Source of the DNA: Coccinella septempunctata
Lineage: Eukaryota > Arthropoda > Insecta > Coleoptera > Coccinellidae
Assembly: GCF_907165205.1 (NCBI RefSeq)
Contig: NC_058198.1
Location: 17,461,001 to 17,525,000 of the forward strand
DNA: 64,000 nucleotides
Direction of reading: 5' to 3'
Shown: positions 43,362-55,080 of the stretch, piece by piece
Layout of the letters: each line of letters starts with the position of its first letter
How positions within the stretch are numbered: the stretch's first letter is position 1
The notes under the pieces: generated by a model
Seen by the model: the letters and a program-made list of their open reading frames with translations, nothing else
What the model was told of the DNA's origin: nothing
The model's database searches: none
Program-made: the position numbers and the translations under genes

Positions 43362-45221
43362 AAAATATGACCAGATATACTAATTATCTGTAAAAATTAA
43401 GTAGGAGGATATCAAATAAGTGAGCCTTCGAATAAGGGCGATAAATAAACGAATTCAACTCAGATATATGAAAACCAACAACTGTTGATTTGTTTGTCCA
43501 CTTTTATATCAATGTGTATTATGTTCCTGAATTAATTTCGCTTGTTTTGAGTTATTTCATCCTCTCATTTATTGAGACATTGGTTCACTATAACCAGGAT
43601 AATTTCCAATCCTGCTTTTCTTTGTCATTCAAGAACATTGTTTTAGGGATTCATCTACTATTTATATCCTACAGATAATTGAAAAAATTTGCTCTTTTCA
43701 GTTTCACTAGTTATAATGGCGTCATAGATCTTACGCTACGCACCGCACAATTTTTTATATTGTTTTCTCATTATTCCATATGCCAGCTTCAGTACTCTCG
43801 CGAATATTATTATTCCAGTTTCAACCTCAAGAAAAAGGCTACTGCAACCAAAATTTTTCGTTATTTTCTCTAATAAATTTCAGCAATCCATTTTAAGAAA
43901 TTCATGACGGAAGAAAGTAACTTTTTTATTCGGTTTTTCGAAGTTTTCCATGAGCTATATGGATGTGTAGAGGATGTTTCATTAAAATGAATTAATTTCA
44001 AGAGAAATTACCTGAGCCTGAAACAAAGAACAGTTTACATTGACGAATATAATAGACAGATAGAATAGAAGTCAACGTTCATACTTAATTATCGAAATCT
44101 CATTTCTCTTGACAAATACAAAGGGGATTTATCTGTAAAAAAAAACCAGAACAATATCATGGAAACCAAAACAGTGCCATAACTGATCTACGGGACTACT
44201 ATTTCTTGATAAGCAGAAAAAACCCTATTCAGAACCATTGACGTATTGAAGTAAACAGTAAAATATTTGTTATTGTGACTAGGTGACAGGTACAGAATAA
44301 CACAGGTACAGTATAACCAATACAATAAACCATCCCTCAACGTTTCCGCCCGCAACGGACCGATTTGGTCATAATTACTACCTGCGAAAACAAGGAATTG
44401 TATAGCATGAACTTTGAAGTATTTTGAAATAAGATATTTGATTGTTGATGCATTTTTCGGAAATATTGCAATTAATTATCGATTTATGTTCGAACCCCAG
44501 CATCTCAAAATAGAACTTTTTTCTATAAAATGGCCTTTTCAAAATCATTTTGAATATTTCGATAGCCGGAGCAGCATAGAAATCATAAAATATCTAATCT
44601 AAACAGCAAATGAATTTGGACGGCCAAAAACTTGCATAAGTTTGACTATGTCTAATTTCGACATTATTTCGGCGATATTTTAATTTCACTTTACTGAATG
44701 TCACTTGCATTGTTTATTTTTTTTTAATAACTTCTTTTCGTACTGGGCGTGAATATAATTTCCGATTTTCGTCTTAAATTTTGGAGATAGTGAGGCCTTA
44801 CAAATGTTTTAGTGTGACTTTCGGACTAATATCTAGTTATTTCCGTATAATTCCCCATTTTGAAAAACGATAGCAGAATATTCCGTATCCAGGAATACCT
44901 TGTCAATTTTGGGCATAGTAAGGATAGGATGGATCATAATTCGACTAAAATAGAGGTTTTCATTTAAACAAATTTTTTTCGATGAAAGTACAAAACGAAA
45001 GAATTTTTTGGTGGATATGCTGTTAAAAATACATTATGACTTCGACAACAATTCCTGAATGTTGCACCATTCTATCGTTAAAGCATACTGAAAGCTGGAA
45101 ATCTTGGAAAATTCAATGTCATGTCACCAGAGTCACATGTTACTCGATGGGGAATCCATGCCGTATTTTAAGAAACCAAGTTTTTAACTCCTATAATATG
45201 AGAATATTTCATTTCAATTAT

Positions 45222-45225
45222 TCAT

Positions 45226-45256
<31 letters not shown>

Positions 45257-45260
45257 TTCA
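45222..45260 (+). repeat. (TTTA)n microsatellite in U5
   Basis: About 39 bases, beginning CATTTATT. Confidence 0.88.
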
Positions 45261-46156
45261 TTATTATATACTCAAAATTTTTCGTTTTCCCGGTTAAGAC
45301 ATTGAAAATGAAATTCATGAAGTAGATAGTAGTGCTCCGTATAATTAGGGTGAAAATAAAAAATAACGATTCTAACCTACATGGATTTCTGCATATACAT
45401 CAGAGTCGTTAAATCTATTCAGGGACATTCTTTCTATAGTTTTTATTTCCTCAGGAAAAACGTGTATACCATCTACAACGTGAATGTAAATGATGAAAAA
45501 GAATTCTCTAGAAATTATTAATTTTGAAATATTGTTTGGAGCAGCGAGATTTGAAACAAACTTAAGAATTGAAATACTAATGCGCTTCAATACTTGCTTA
45601 TCCAGATAGTTATTATCTGTATCGAAAACTTATACTTTTCAATTGTTGATATTTTATCATTTCATAATATCAGAAACGTTTGAAAAAATAAACAGTAATA
45701 TAGTATATTCTATCTGTAAGAAAAATACTCTGGACAATTATCATTTAAATTCGCATATGTTTCATAAACTCATAATTATATAAAACACTCTATAATTTTA
45801 GGTATTTTTAGTGTTAGGCTCAAGTATCACAAAATAACAAAATATTTTATATGTTCTTTTTAGGTCTCATAAATAATGAATTGAACACAATAAGTAAAAT
45901 ATCGCAGGAATTTGGACAGGTTGAAAAACAATCTCTTATGAATTCGCCAACGTTTCGGAACTATTTTGTTCCTTTCTCAAGGCTCATCATACAACTAATA
46001 AAAGTAACACTTTAAAATGGGTCATAGGAAGTTAAGGATAAATCAACAAACAGTCCGACGTGTGACAGTTAAATCGAACGAATGTAATACGTTGATTCCA
46101 TAGAAATTTTAAGTCACAGCAATCTAATATCGAATCAGACGACGGAACGGGCAATT

Positions 46157-46231
46157 GGGTGGTGGGGTGCTAAGGAGGGATGGTAGAGGGGCTATATAAC
46201 AGCGGAGTAGATGTACAAAGTATTCAGTTGT
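46157..46231 (+). promoter_or_regulatory. U5 core promoter
   Basis: TATATAA at 46193-46199, initiator A at 46226. The third G-run is broken (CTAAGGAGGG). Confidence 0.75.
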
Positions 46232-46341
46232 GAATGTGCTTCGTGCTGCAAATATTGTGTTGTGGTTTACATTTTTTAACTTTGATACTATCGAATTTTA
46301 TCGTTTCATACTTAAATATTTTTTTCATTGTGGAAGACGAG

Positions 46342-46743
46342 ATGGACAGAAAGAAGATCTTGAGAATGGGATTGGAAAAATTGAAGTCTAAACAAATTGA
46401 CTTGAGGAGAACAGTTCAAATCAGGAATTTTCTGAAGTCACATGTAGGAGAACGAAAAAGAAGAAAAGTTCCGCAGAAGAAATCCGACACTCACTCTGCA
46501 AGAAGAGAAGGTAATCAAGATGAACATAGCCAAAAAGTCGTGAAGAAAATAAATTCCGATGTTGGAGAAAAAAAGCAGTATGTGTCGAACGGAAATCTGA
46601 GAAAACGCTTGACGAGGTCTTTCATTCTGAAGGAGATTCTGAATATGACATCTATTAGAAGAAAAGAAGATCCTAATATCAAACTTTTCAATGTAAATGA
46701 CTACATTGAGATTTTAAGGAAGAAGGAGAAACCTATAAAATGA
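46342..46743 (+). CDS. Basic 133-aa protein, U5 copy
   Basis: Open copy of the array gene with G41R, A52S and F125L. It is the plus-strand gene nearest to the inversion point; its transcript would run toward the minus-strand arm. Confidence 0.6.
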   Translation: MDRKKILRMGLEKLKSKQIDLRRTVQIRNFLKSHVGERKRRKVPQKKSDTHSARREGNQDEHSQKVVKKINSDVGEKKQYVSNGNLRKRLTRSFILKEILNMTSIRRKEDPNIKLFNVNDYIEILRKKEKPIK

Positions 46744-46780
46744 AAACTTTTGTAGGATTTGTAACTCCAGCCCGCGCTCT

Positions 46781-47256
46781 ATATTCAAAATGAAGTATTA
46801 ACTTCGAAAAAAATTGAAAATTGTTAGATGTAGAGAAAAGACAACAGTACTGTTTTAAGTTCTATGCGTAAAGACTGAACGCTCCTTGACCTGCGATCAA
46901 GAAATAGAAAATTCATAATATTGGAGTGCAAGTCTGATATTTGAATTTACAGCATATTCTTAATGAAACATTAATTTTGAAAACAAATAAAAATTGATAG
47001 GGGATCATAAAAGTTAACAGTTAGTACTGTTTCAAGTACTATGCAAAAACAATCCACTGAACGCTTCTTGACCTGCAATCAAGCAATAGGTTATGTATGA
47101 ATTCAGAGTGCAAGTCTGATATAATGAATCATTTATGATATAGAGTGTATTCTAAATGAAACATTAGGTTTGAAGAAAAATTAAAAATTGTAAGGTGTAC
47201 TCAAAAGACAACGTTAGGTCCCGTTCCAAGTACGGTATAAAAAAAATTAAAACTTC
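46781..47256 (+). repeat. Three 3' sub-repeats of U5
   Basis: The second AGTACT of the first sub-repeat is changed (AAGTTCTATGC); the second sub-repeat keeps both. Confidence 0.7.
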
Positions 47257-47455
47257 AAAATATGACCAGATATACTAATTATCAGTAAAAATTAAGTAGG
47301 AGGATATCAAATAAGTGAGCCTTCGAATAAGAGCGATAAATAAACGAAATCAACTCAGATATAAGAAAACCAACAACTGTTGATTTGTTTGTCCACTTTT
47401 ATATCAATGTGTATTATGTTCCTGAATTAATTTCGTTTGTTTTGAGTTATTTCAT

Positions 47456-47470
47456 CCTCTCACCACCCAA
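47456..47470. other. Inversion junction between the plus and minus arms
   Basis: CCTCTCA of U5 (3' part of a unit) joins CCACCCAATTGCCC, the reverse complement of the start of the G-rich promoter tract. The two sides share only about two bases (CA). The arms are therefore not mirror images: the plus arm ends after an ORF and the minus arm ends before one. Confidence 0.9.
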
Positions 47471-48380
47471 TTGCCCGTTCCGTCGTCTGATTCGATATTA
47501 GATTGCTGTGACTTGAAATTTCTATGGAATCAATGTATTACATTCGTTCAATTTAACTGTCACACGTCGGACTCTTCGTTGATTTATCCTTAACTTCCTA
47601 TGACCAATTTTAAAGTGTTACTTTTATTAGTTGTATGATGAGCCTTGAGAAAGGAACAAAATAGTTCCGAAACGTTGGCGAATTCATAAGAGATTGTTTT
47701 TCAACCTGTTCAAATTCCTGCTATATTTTACTTATAGTGTTCAATCCATTATTTATGATACCTAAAAAGAACATATAAAATATTTTGTTATTTTGTGATA
47801 CTTGAGCCTAACACTAAAAATACCTAAAATTATAGAGTGTTTTATATAATTATGAGTTTATGAAACATATGAGAATTTAAATGATAATTGTCCAGAGTAT
47901 TTTTCTTACAGAAAGAATATACTATATTACTGTTTATTTTTTCAAACGTTTCTGATATTATGAAATGATAAAATATCAACAATTGAAAAGTATAAGTTAT
48001 CGATACAGATAATGACTATCTGGATAAGCAAGTATTGAAGCGCATTAGTATTTCAATTCTTAAGTTTGTTTCAAATCTCGCTGCTCCAAACAATATTTCA
48101 AAATTAATATTTTCTAGAGAATTCTTTTTCATCATTTACATTCACGTTGTAGATGGTATACACGTTTTTCCTGAGGAAATAAAACTATAGAAAGAATGTC
48201 CCTGAATAGATTTAACGACTCTGATGTATATGCAGAAATCCATGTAGGTTCCTATATATAAGTACAGAATCGTTATTTTTTGTTTTCACCCTAATTATAC
48301 GGAGCACTACTATCTACTTCATGAATTTCATTTTCAAGGTCTTAACCGGGAAACCGAAAAGTTTTTAGTATATAATAATG

Positions 48381-48401
48381 AATAAATAAATAAATAAATA
48401 A

Positions 48402-48443
<42 letters not shown>

Positions 48444-48445
48444 AA
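48381..48445 (-). repeat. (TTTA)n microsatellite in M1
   Basis: About 65 bases, with the same internal AATTA interruption as in U1. Confidence 0.9.
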
Positions 48446-48814
48446 AATGAAATATTCTCATATTATAAGAGCTAAAAACTTGGTTTCTTAAAAAACGGCA
48501 TGGATTCCCCATCGAGTAACATGTGACTCTGGTGACATGACATTGAATTTTCCAAGATTTCCAACCAGTATGCTTTAACGATAGAATGGTGCAACATTCA
48601 GGAATTGTTGTCGAAGTCATAATGTATTTTTAACAGCATATCCACCAAAAAATTCTTTCGTTTCGTACTTTCATCGAAAAAAATTTGTTTAAATGAAAAC
48701 CTCTATTTAAGTCGAATTATGATCTTATCCTTACTATGCCCAAAATTGACAAGGTATTCCTGGATACGGAATATTCTGCTAACGTTTTTCAAAATGGGGA
48801 ATTATACGGAAATT

Positions 48815-51477
48815 ATTATTATTATTATTATTGAACTCTTTATTGCATTAAAACAAGTTTCATACATTTTTATAGAATTGTGCAAAAGGTGGACATATCG
48901 CCATGCAATTTCTTCCTGCCAACCAGAAATAATCTATTAAAGAAACTTATATCTAAAAACAAGAATACCTGACCTAACTTAAATTCAGTTCAACCTGCTC
49001 CAAAATAGGGAGAAAGGGGGATGGGAGGGAGAAGGATAGACGTCGCCGAAGAAAGGGACCATATTAAACATGGGTATCAAGTAAGTGTGATGGGTGAAGC
49101 ACTTAAATATCTCCTGAGGAAAAACCTAAATGAAAGGTAAGTTACCTTCCGAACGATATCCGGAGGGAGGCGATTCCAGAGCCGGGGAAACAGAACTGTG
49201 AAGCTATTCGAGCAAACATTAGTCGAGTGGAGTGGTATCCTCAAGGTCAAGTTATAGAGTGCCCTTGTCTGACGGACCCCATCTCCCAGAAGACTAAGAC
49301 CATCATACAGGTATTCAGGCTCGCGGGACCTCAACACCTTGAACCCCAGTAAAAGAAGATGCCAAATTCGACGTTGTTTGGTGGGTAGCAATCCCATATT
49401 TTGCCTGAATTGACTTATATGATCAAATTTCCTTAAGTTGTAGACAAATCGTACACCTGCATTTTGTAACCGCTTCAGTTTCATCAGCTGTGTGTTTGTG
49501 AGACCCATTTAGGCTACGTCAGCATAATCGAGTATAGGAAGTACGAGAGAGAAGAATAATGTTTTCCTGGTTTCGAAGGGCAAGAAGTTGTTTAAAAGTC
49601 GGAGTTGATGCAAGATACAGAAGACTCTTGAACTGATAGAAGCAATCTGATTATTCCAGGATAGAGTTTCGTCCAATAAGATACCAAGGTTTCTAACCTC
49701 ATTGGAGTAGGGAACAACAACATCGTTGAGGACAATTTTATTATTTACTTTGTCGATCATACCCAAGTTTCGTTTAGTACCGATAATGATCGACTTAGTT
49801 TTGGTAGTATTTAGAGTCAGACCTAAGCTCTCAGCGACGACAGACAGTCGTAAGAGATTCCTGTTTAAATTTTCGATACTAGCCGAGAAATCTTCAAAGG
49901 AAGTGTGGATATATATTTGTAGGTCATCTGCGAAAAGGTGAAATTTAATGTCCAAGGAATCAGTCCGTGAGGAGACGTAAATAGAGAATAAAAGAGGACC
50001 CAACACGCTCCCCTGCGGAACACCTGAAAACTCAGTCACCCAATCAGAGGAGCTGCCATCTATCTCAACGGATATTTCGCGATCCTTCAGATAAGAGTAG
50101 AAGAAGGCTATGGTATGCTCAGCAAAACCCAGCAGACGCAGCCTGGCCAAAAGTATATCGAAGTCGAGAGAGTCGAAGGCCTTACTAAAGTCTAAGAGAA
50201 CTAAAACAGTGAGTAGTTTATTATCCATGGCCACGCTGATATCATCAGTTATTTTAGTAAGGGCAGTTGTCGTGCTGCGTTTTTGGCGAAACCTCGACTG
50301 GTAGCAATTATGAAGATTATTATTATTCAAAAAGTTAATAATTTGGCCTTTAATGATCTTTTCAAAAATTTAAGATAGAGTAGGGAGTATGGAAATGGGT
50401 CTAAAGTCCCCTGGACTCGTGGGATTTTGGCACTTAGGTATGGGAATGATTTTAGCATATTTCCATGCACTAGGAAAAATGCCAGTTTGAATTGAAATAT
50501 TGTAGATATGTGAGAGCACAGGAAGAATCTCATTCGCAATGAGCCTCAGAAGGCCCACTCCAATACCATCGGAACCAACCGACCCTGAACCAACCTCTCC
50601 CAGAGCAGACTTAACATCGTCTTCATTAATGGGCACAAAATCGAACACACTACCTGGTGGAGAACATGAGCTTAACTTCATCAATGTATTTGTCTTAATA
50701 CTTTCATTAATCCTAGTACCAGAATTCGCAAAATGCCGGGCAAGCAGAGAGGGATCAAAATTTGCACAAGGTGGGCTGTGCCTCTCGCCCACCCCAACTG
50801 AGCGCAAAGTCTGCAAGACCTTCCTTGGTGGTGCGCCATCAAGATTTTCGTGGAGATAATCTCTCTTTGCACTCCTGCACATCCGATTGCAAGTGTTCCT
50901 CGCAGTACGATAGTGTTCCCTATTTCATTGCATTCTTGATCTCTTCAGTTAACCAGGGGCATGGAGAATGTCTAACCTTAATGAGTTTCAGGGGCGCTAA
51001 TTCGTCGTAGATTTTTAATATTAATTCATTAAAAATAGCCACCTTTGCATCCAAAGTAGGAGCTTGATAAACCGATTCCCAATCAGCAGCCCTCGCAGTT
51101 TGAACCAGCCTCGCCAGATCGACACCTCCTAAATTCCGACATTTAATAACTCGAGGCTTAGGTTTAGGGCATTTGAGTTTAAATCCAGCAAACACCAGGT
51201 CATGACGAGAAAATTGATAAGCATGCTGTTGTCCACTGGCAACCACTCTGTTAGGTAAAGACGTTATAAACAAGTCGAGTAACGTATCACAGGTAGCACT
51301 GTGATGCGTGGGCCTGTTATTCACTAGTTTTAGGTTATAGGATTCCAATATGTTCCTCATCGCCCTCGAACGGGCAGAATTCTGAGAATCATGCAATTAT
51401 TCATGTCCCCCATCATGATCACATCCGAATAACAAGCAAAAATTTCGTCCAATACAAACTCCAACTCACCAAAAAAT
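48815..51477 (-). mobile_element. LINE copy B, same insertion as copy A
   Basis: Identical insertion point and 5' truncation point as at 6084-8799, in reverse orientation, with the same (AAT)n tail. It came into place by duplication of the unit, not by a new transposition. Confidence 0.9.
49077..51477 (-). pseudogene. LINE copy B ORF2 remnant
   Basis: Same protein as copy A. Breaks: the shared TAA at 49509-49511; a frame change near 51380-51396, where two extra bases interrupt the DMNNCM region; one lost base near 50320-50375, so the frame after DFRPISILPTLS is shifted; and one extra base near 50911. The catalytic FADD is present. The TAG of copy A is CAG here. Confidence 0.82.
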
Positions 51478-52963
51478 AAATAACTTGATATTAGTCCGAA
51501 AGTCACACTAAAACATTTGTAGGGCCTCACTATCTCCAAAATTTAAGACGAAAATCGGAAATTATATTCACGCCCAGTACGAAAAGAAGATATTAAAAAA
51601 AAAATAACCAATGCAAGTGACATTCAGTAAAGTGAAAATAAAATATCGCCAAAATAATGTCGAAATTAGACATAGTCAAACTTATGCAAGTTTTTGGCCG
51701 TCCAACTTCATTTGCTGTTTAGATTAGATATTTTATGATTTCTATGCTGATCCGGCTATCGAAAATATTCAAAATGATTTTGAAAAGGCCGTTCTATAGA
51801 AAAAAGTTTTATTCTGAGATGCTGGGGTTCGAACATAAATCGATAATTAATTGCAATATTTCCGAAAAATGCATCAACAATCAAATATCTTATTTCAAAA
51901 TACTTCAAAGTTCATGCTATACAATTCCTTGTTTTCGCAGGTAGTAATTATGACCAAATCGGTCCGTTGCGAGCGGAAACGTTGAGGGATGGTTTATTGT
52001 ATTGGTTATACTGTACCTGTGTTATTCTGTACCTGTCACCTAGTCAAAGTAACAAATATTTTACTGTATACTTCAATACGTCAATGGTTTTGAATAGGGT
52101 TTTTTTTGCTTATCAAGAAATAGTAGTCCCGTAGATCAGTTATGGCACTTTTTTGGTTTCCATGATATTGTTCTGGTTTTTTTTACAGATAAATCCCCTT
52201 TGTATTTGTCAAGAGAATAGAGATTTCGATAATTAAGTATGAACGTTGACTTCTATTCTATCTGTCTATTATATTCGTCAATGTAAACTGTTCTTTGTTT
52301 CAGGCTCAGGTAATTTCTTTGAAATTAATTCATTTCAATGAAACATCCTCTACACATCCATATAGCTCATGGAAAACTTCGAAAAACCGAATAAAAAAGT
52401 TACTTTCTTCCCTCATGAATTTCTTAAAATGGATTGCTGAAATTCATTAGAGAAAATAATGAAAAATTTTGGTTGCAGTAGCCTTTTTCTTGAGGTTGAA
52501 ACTGGAATAATAATATTCGCGAGAGAACTGAAGCTGGCATATGGAATAATGAGAAAACAATATAAAAAATTACGGTGCGTAGCGTAGCGTTAGATCTATG
52601 ACGCCATTATAACTAGTGAAACTGAAAAGAGCAAATTTTTCCAATTATCTGTAGGATATAAATAGTAGATGAATCCCTAGAACAAAGTTCTTGAATGACA
52701 AAAAAAAGCAGGATTGAAAATTATCCTGGTTATAGTGAACCAATGTCTCAATAAATGAGAGGATGAAATAACTCAAAACAAACGAAATTAATTCAGGAAC
52801 ATAATACACATTGATATAAAAGTGGACAAACAAATCAACAGTTGTTGGTTTTCATATATCTGAGTTGATTTCGTTTATTTATCGCCCTTATTCGAAGGCT
52901 CACTTATTTGATATCCTCCTACTTAATTTTTGCTGATAATTAGTATATCTGGTCATATTTTGA

Positions 52964-53437
52964 AGTTTAAATTTTTTTTATACTGTACTTGGAACGGGAC
53001 CTAACGTTGTCTTTTGAGTACACCTTACAATTTTTAATTTTTTTTCAAACCTAATGTTTCATTTAGAATACACTCTATATCATAAATGATTCATTATATC
53101 AGACTTGCACTCTGAATTCATACATAACCTATTGCTTGATTGCAGGTCAAGAAGCGTTCAGTGGATTGTTTTTGCATAGTACTTGAAACAGTACTAACTG
53201 TTAAATTTTATGATCCCCTATCAATTTTTATTTGTTTTCAAAATCAATGTTTCATTAAGAATATGCTGTAAATTCAAATATCAGACTTGCACTCCAATAT
53301 TATGAATTTTCTATTTCTTGATCGCAGGTCAAGGAGCGTTCAGTCTTTTACGCATAGTACTTGAAACAGTACTGTTGTCTTTTCTCTACATCTAACAATT
53401 TTCAATTTTTTTCGAAGTTAATATTTCATTTTGAATA
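52964..53437 (-). repeat. Three 3' sub-repeats of M2
   Basis: Both full sub-repeats keep the pair AGTACT-N6-AGTACT (as AGTACTTGAAACAGTACT on the plus strand). Confidence 0.75.
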
Positions 53438-53475
53438 TAGAGCGCGGGCTGGAGTTACAAATCCTACAAAAGTTT

Positions 53476-53877
53476 TCATTTTATAGGTTTCTCCTTCTTC
53501 CTAAAAATCTCAATGTAGTCATTCACATTGAAAAGTTTGATATTAGGATCTTCTTTTCTTCTAATAGATGTCATATTCAGAATCTCCTTCAGAATGAAAG
53601 ACCTCGTCAAGCGTTTTCTCAGATTTCCGTTCGACACATACTGCTTTTTTTCTCCAACATCGGAATTTATTTTCTTCACGACTTTTTGGCTATGTTCATC
53701 TTGATTACCTTCTCTTCTTGCAGCGTGAGTGTCGGATTTTTTCTGCGGAACTTTTCCTCTTTTTCGTTCTCCTACATGTGACTTCAGAAAATTCCTGATT
53801 TGAACTGTTCTCCTCAAGTCAATTTGTTTAGACTTCAATTTTTCCAATCCCATTCTCAAGATCTTCTTTCTGTCCAT
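53476..53877 (-). CDS. Basic 133-aa protein, M2 copy
   Basis: Protein sequence identical to the U3 copy, although the two units lie in opposite orientation more than 35 kb apart. This suggests recent exchange or duplication. The in-frame upstream ATG is at 53985. Confidence 0.62.
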   Translation of the reverse strand: MDRKKILRMGLEKLKSKQIDLRRTVQIRNFLKSHVGERKRGKVPQKKSDTHAARREGNQDEHSQKVVKKINSDVGEKKQYVSNGNLRKRLTRSFILKEILNMTSIRRKEDPNIKLFNVNDYIEIFRKKEKPIK

Positions 53878-53987
53878 CTCGTCTTCCACAATGAAAAAAA
53901 TATTTAAGTATGAAACGATAAAATTCGATAGTATCAAAGTTAAAAAATGTAAACCACAACACAATATTTGCAGCACGAAGCACATTC

Positions 53988-54062
53988 ACAACTGAATACT
54001 TTGTACATCTACTCCGCTCTTATATAGCCCCTCTACCATCCCTCCCTAGCACCCCACCACCC
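53988..54062 (-). promoter_or_regulatory. M2 core promoter
   Basis: TATATAA at 54020-54026 on the minus strand, initiator A at 53993; the spacing of 31 is kept. G-runs at 54040-54062. One base after the TATA box differs (AAGAGCGG in place of AACAGCGG). Confidence 0.8.
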
Positions 54063-54749
54063 AATTGCCCGTTCCGTCGTCTGATTCGATATTAGATTGC
54101 TGTGACTTAAAATTTCTATGGAATCAACGTATTACATTCGTTCAATTTAACTGTCACACGTCGGACTGTTTGTTGATTTATCCTTAACTTCCTATGACCA
54201 ATTTTGAAGTGTTACTTTTATTAGTTGTATGATGAGCCTTGAGAAAGGAACAAAATAGTTCCGAAACGTTGGCGAATTCATAAGAGATTGTTTTTCAACC
54301 TGTCCAAATTCCTGCGATATTTTACTTATTGTGTTCAATCCATTATTTATGATACCTAAAAAGAACATATAAAATATTTTGTTATTTTGTGATACTTGAG
54401 CCTAACACTAAAAATACCTGAAATTATAGAGTGTTTTATATAATTATGAGTTTATGAAACATATGCGAATTTAAATGATAATTGTCCAGAGTATTTTTCT
54501 TACAGAAAGAATATACTATTATATATTACTGTTCATTTTTTCAAACGTTTCTGATAATATGAAATGATAAAATATCAACAATTGAAAAGTATAAGTTATC
54601 GATACAGATAATAACTATCTGGATAAGCAAGTATTGAAGCGCATTAGTATTTCAATTCTTAAGTTTGTTTCAAATCTCGCTGCTCCAAACAATATTTCAA
54701 AATTAATAATTTCTAGAGAATTCTCTTTCATCATTTACATTCACGTTGT

Positions 54750-55078
54750 CAAGAGAAAGGGGATTTATCTGTAGAAAAAACCAGAACAATATCATGGAAA
54801 CCAAAAAAGTGCCATAACTGATTTACGGGACTACTATTTCTTGATAAGCAAAAAAACCCTATTCAAAACCATTGACGTATTGAAATATACAGTAAAATAT
54901 TTGTTACTTTGACTAGGTGACAGGTACAGAATAACACAGGTACAGTATAACCAATACAATAAACCATCCCTCAACGTTTCCGCCCGCAACGGACCGATTT
55001 GGTCATAATTACTACCTGCGAAAACAAGGAATTGTATAGCATGAACTTTGAAGTATTTTGAAATAAGATATTTGATTG
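54750..55078 (+). repeat. Re-inverted unit fragment inside M2
   Basis: About 330 bases in plus orientation inside a minus unit. They match the GGGGATTTATCTG to GATATTTGATTGT part of a unit, such as 5365-5685 of U1. Left junction CACGTTGT/CAAGAGAAAGGGG, right junction TTGATTGT/CAATAATTTATTATTATT with the LINE. Together with the LINE it forms a 272-codon chimeric ORF without biological meaning. Confidence 0.82.
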
Positions 55079-55080
55079 TC

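Larger units (their letters stand above)
40025..43920 (+). repeat. 3.9-kb array unit U4, plus strand
   Basis: Complete unit of 3896 bases with an empty LINE site near 40930. A 13-base loss near 40563 (where others read GGAAATATTGCAATTAATT) changes the frame of the short antisense ORFs found in other units. This argues that those ORFs are not genes. 40025-41311 and 41347-42262 hold nothing further. Confidence 0.92.
43921..47461 (+). repeat. 3.9-kb array unit U5, plus strand, cut at the inversion
   Basis: Runs 3541 bases and stops at TTTCATCCTCTCA, about 700 bases after the ORF, where the inverted arm begins. The LINE site is empty (near 44840). 43921-45221 and 45261-46156 hold no gene I can support. 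Confidence 0.92.
47462..52399 (-). repeat. 3.9-kb array unit M1, minus strand, with LINE, promoterless
   Basis: Inverted unit that carries the same LINE insertion as U1 and the same GGTTGG variant. It ends inside the G-rich tract at 47462, so TATA box, initiator and ORF are missing. 47462-48380 and 51478-52399 hold only non-coding unit sequence. Confidence 0.92.
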
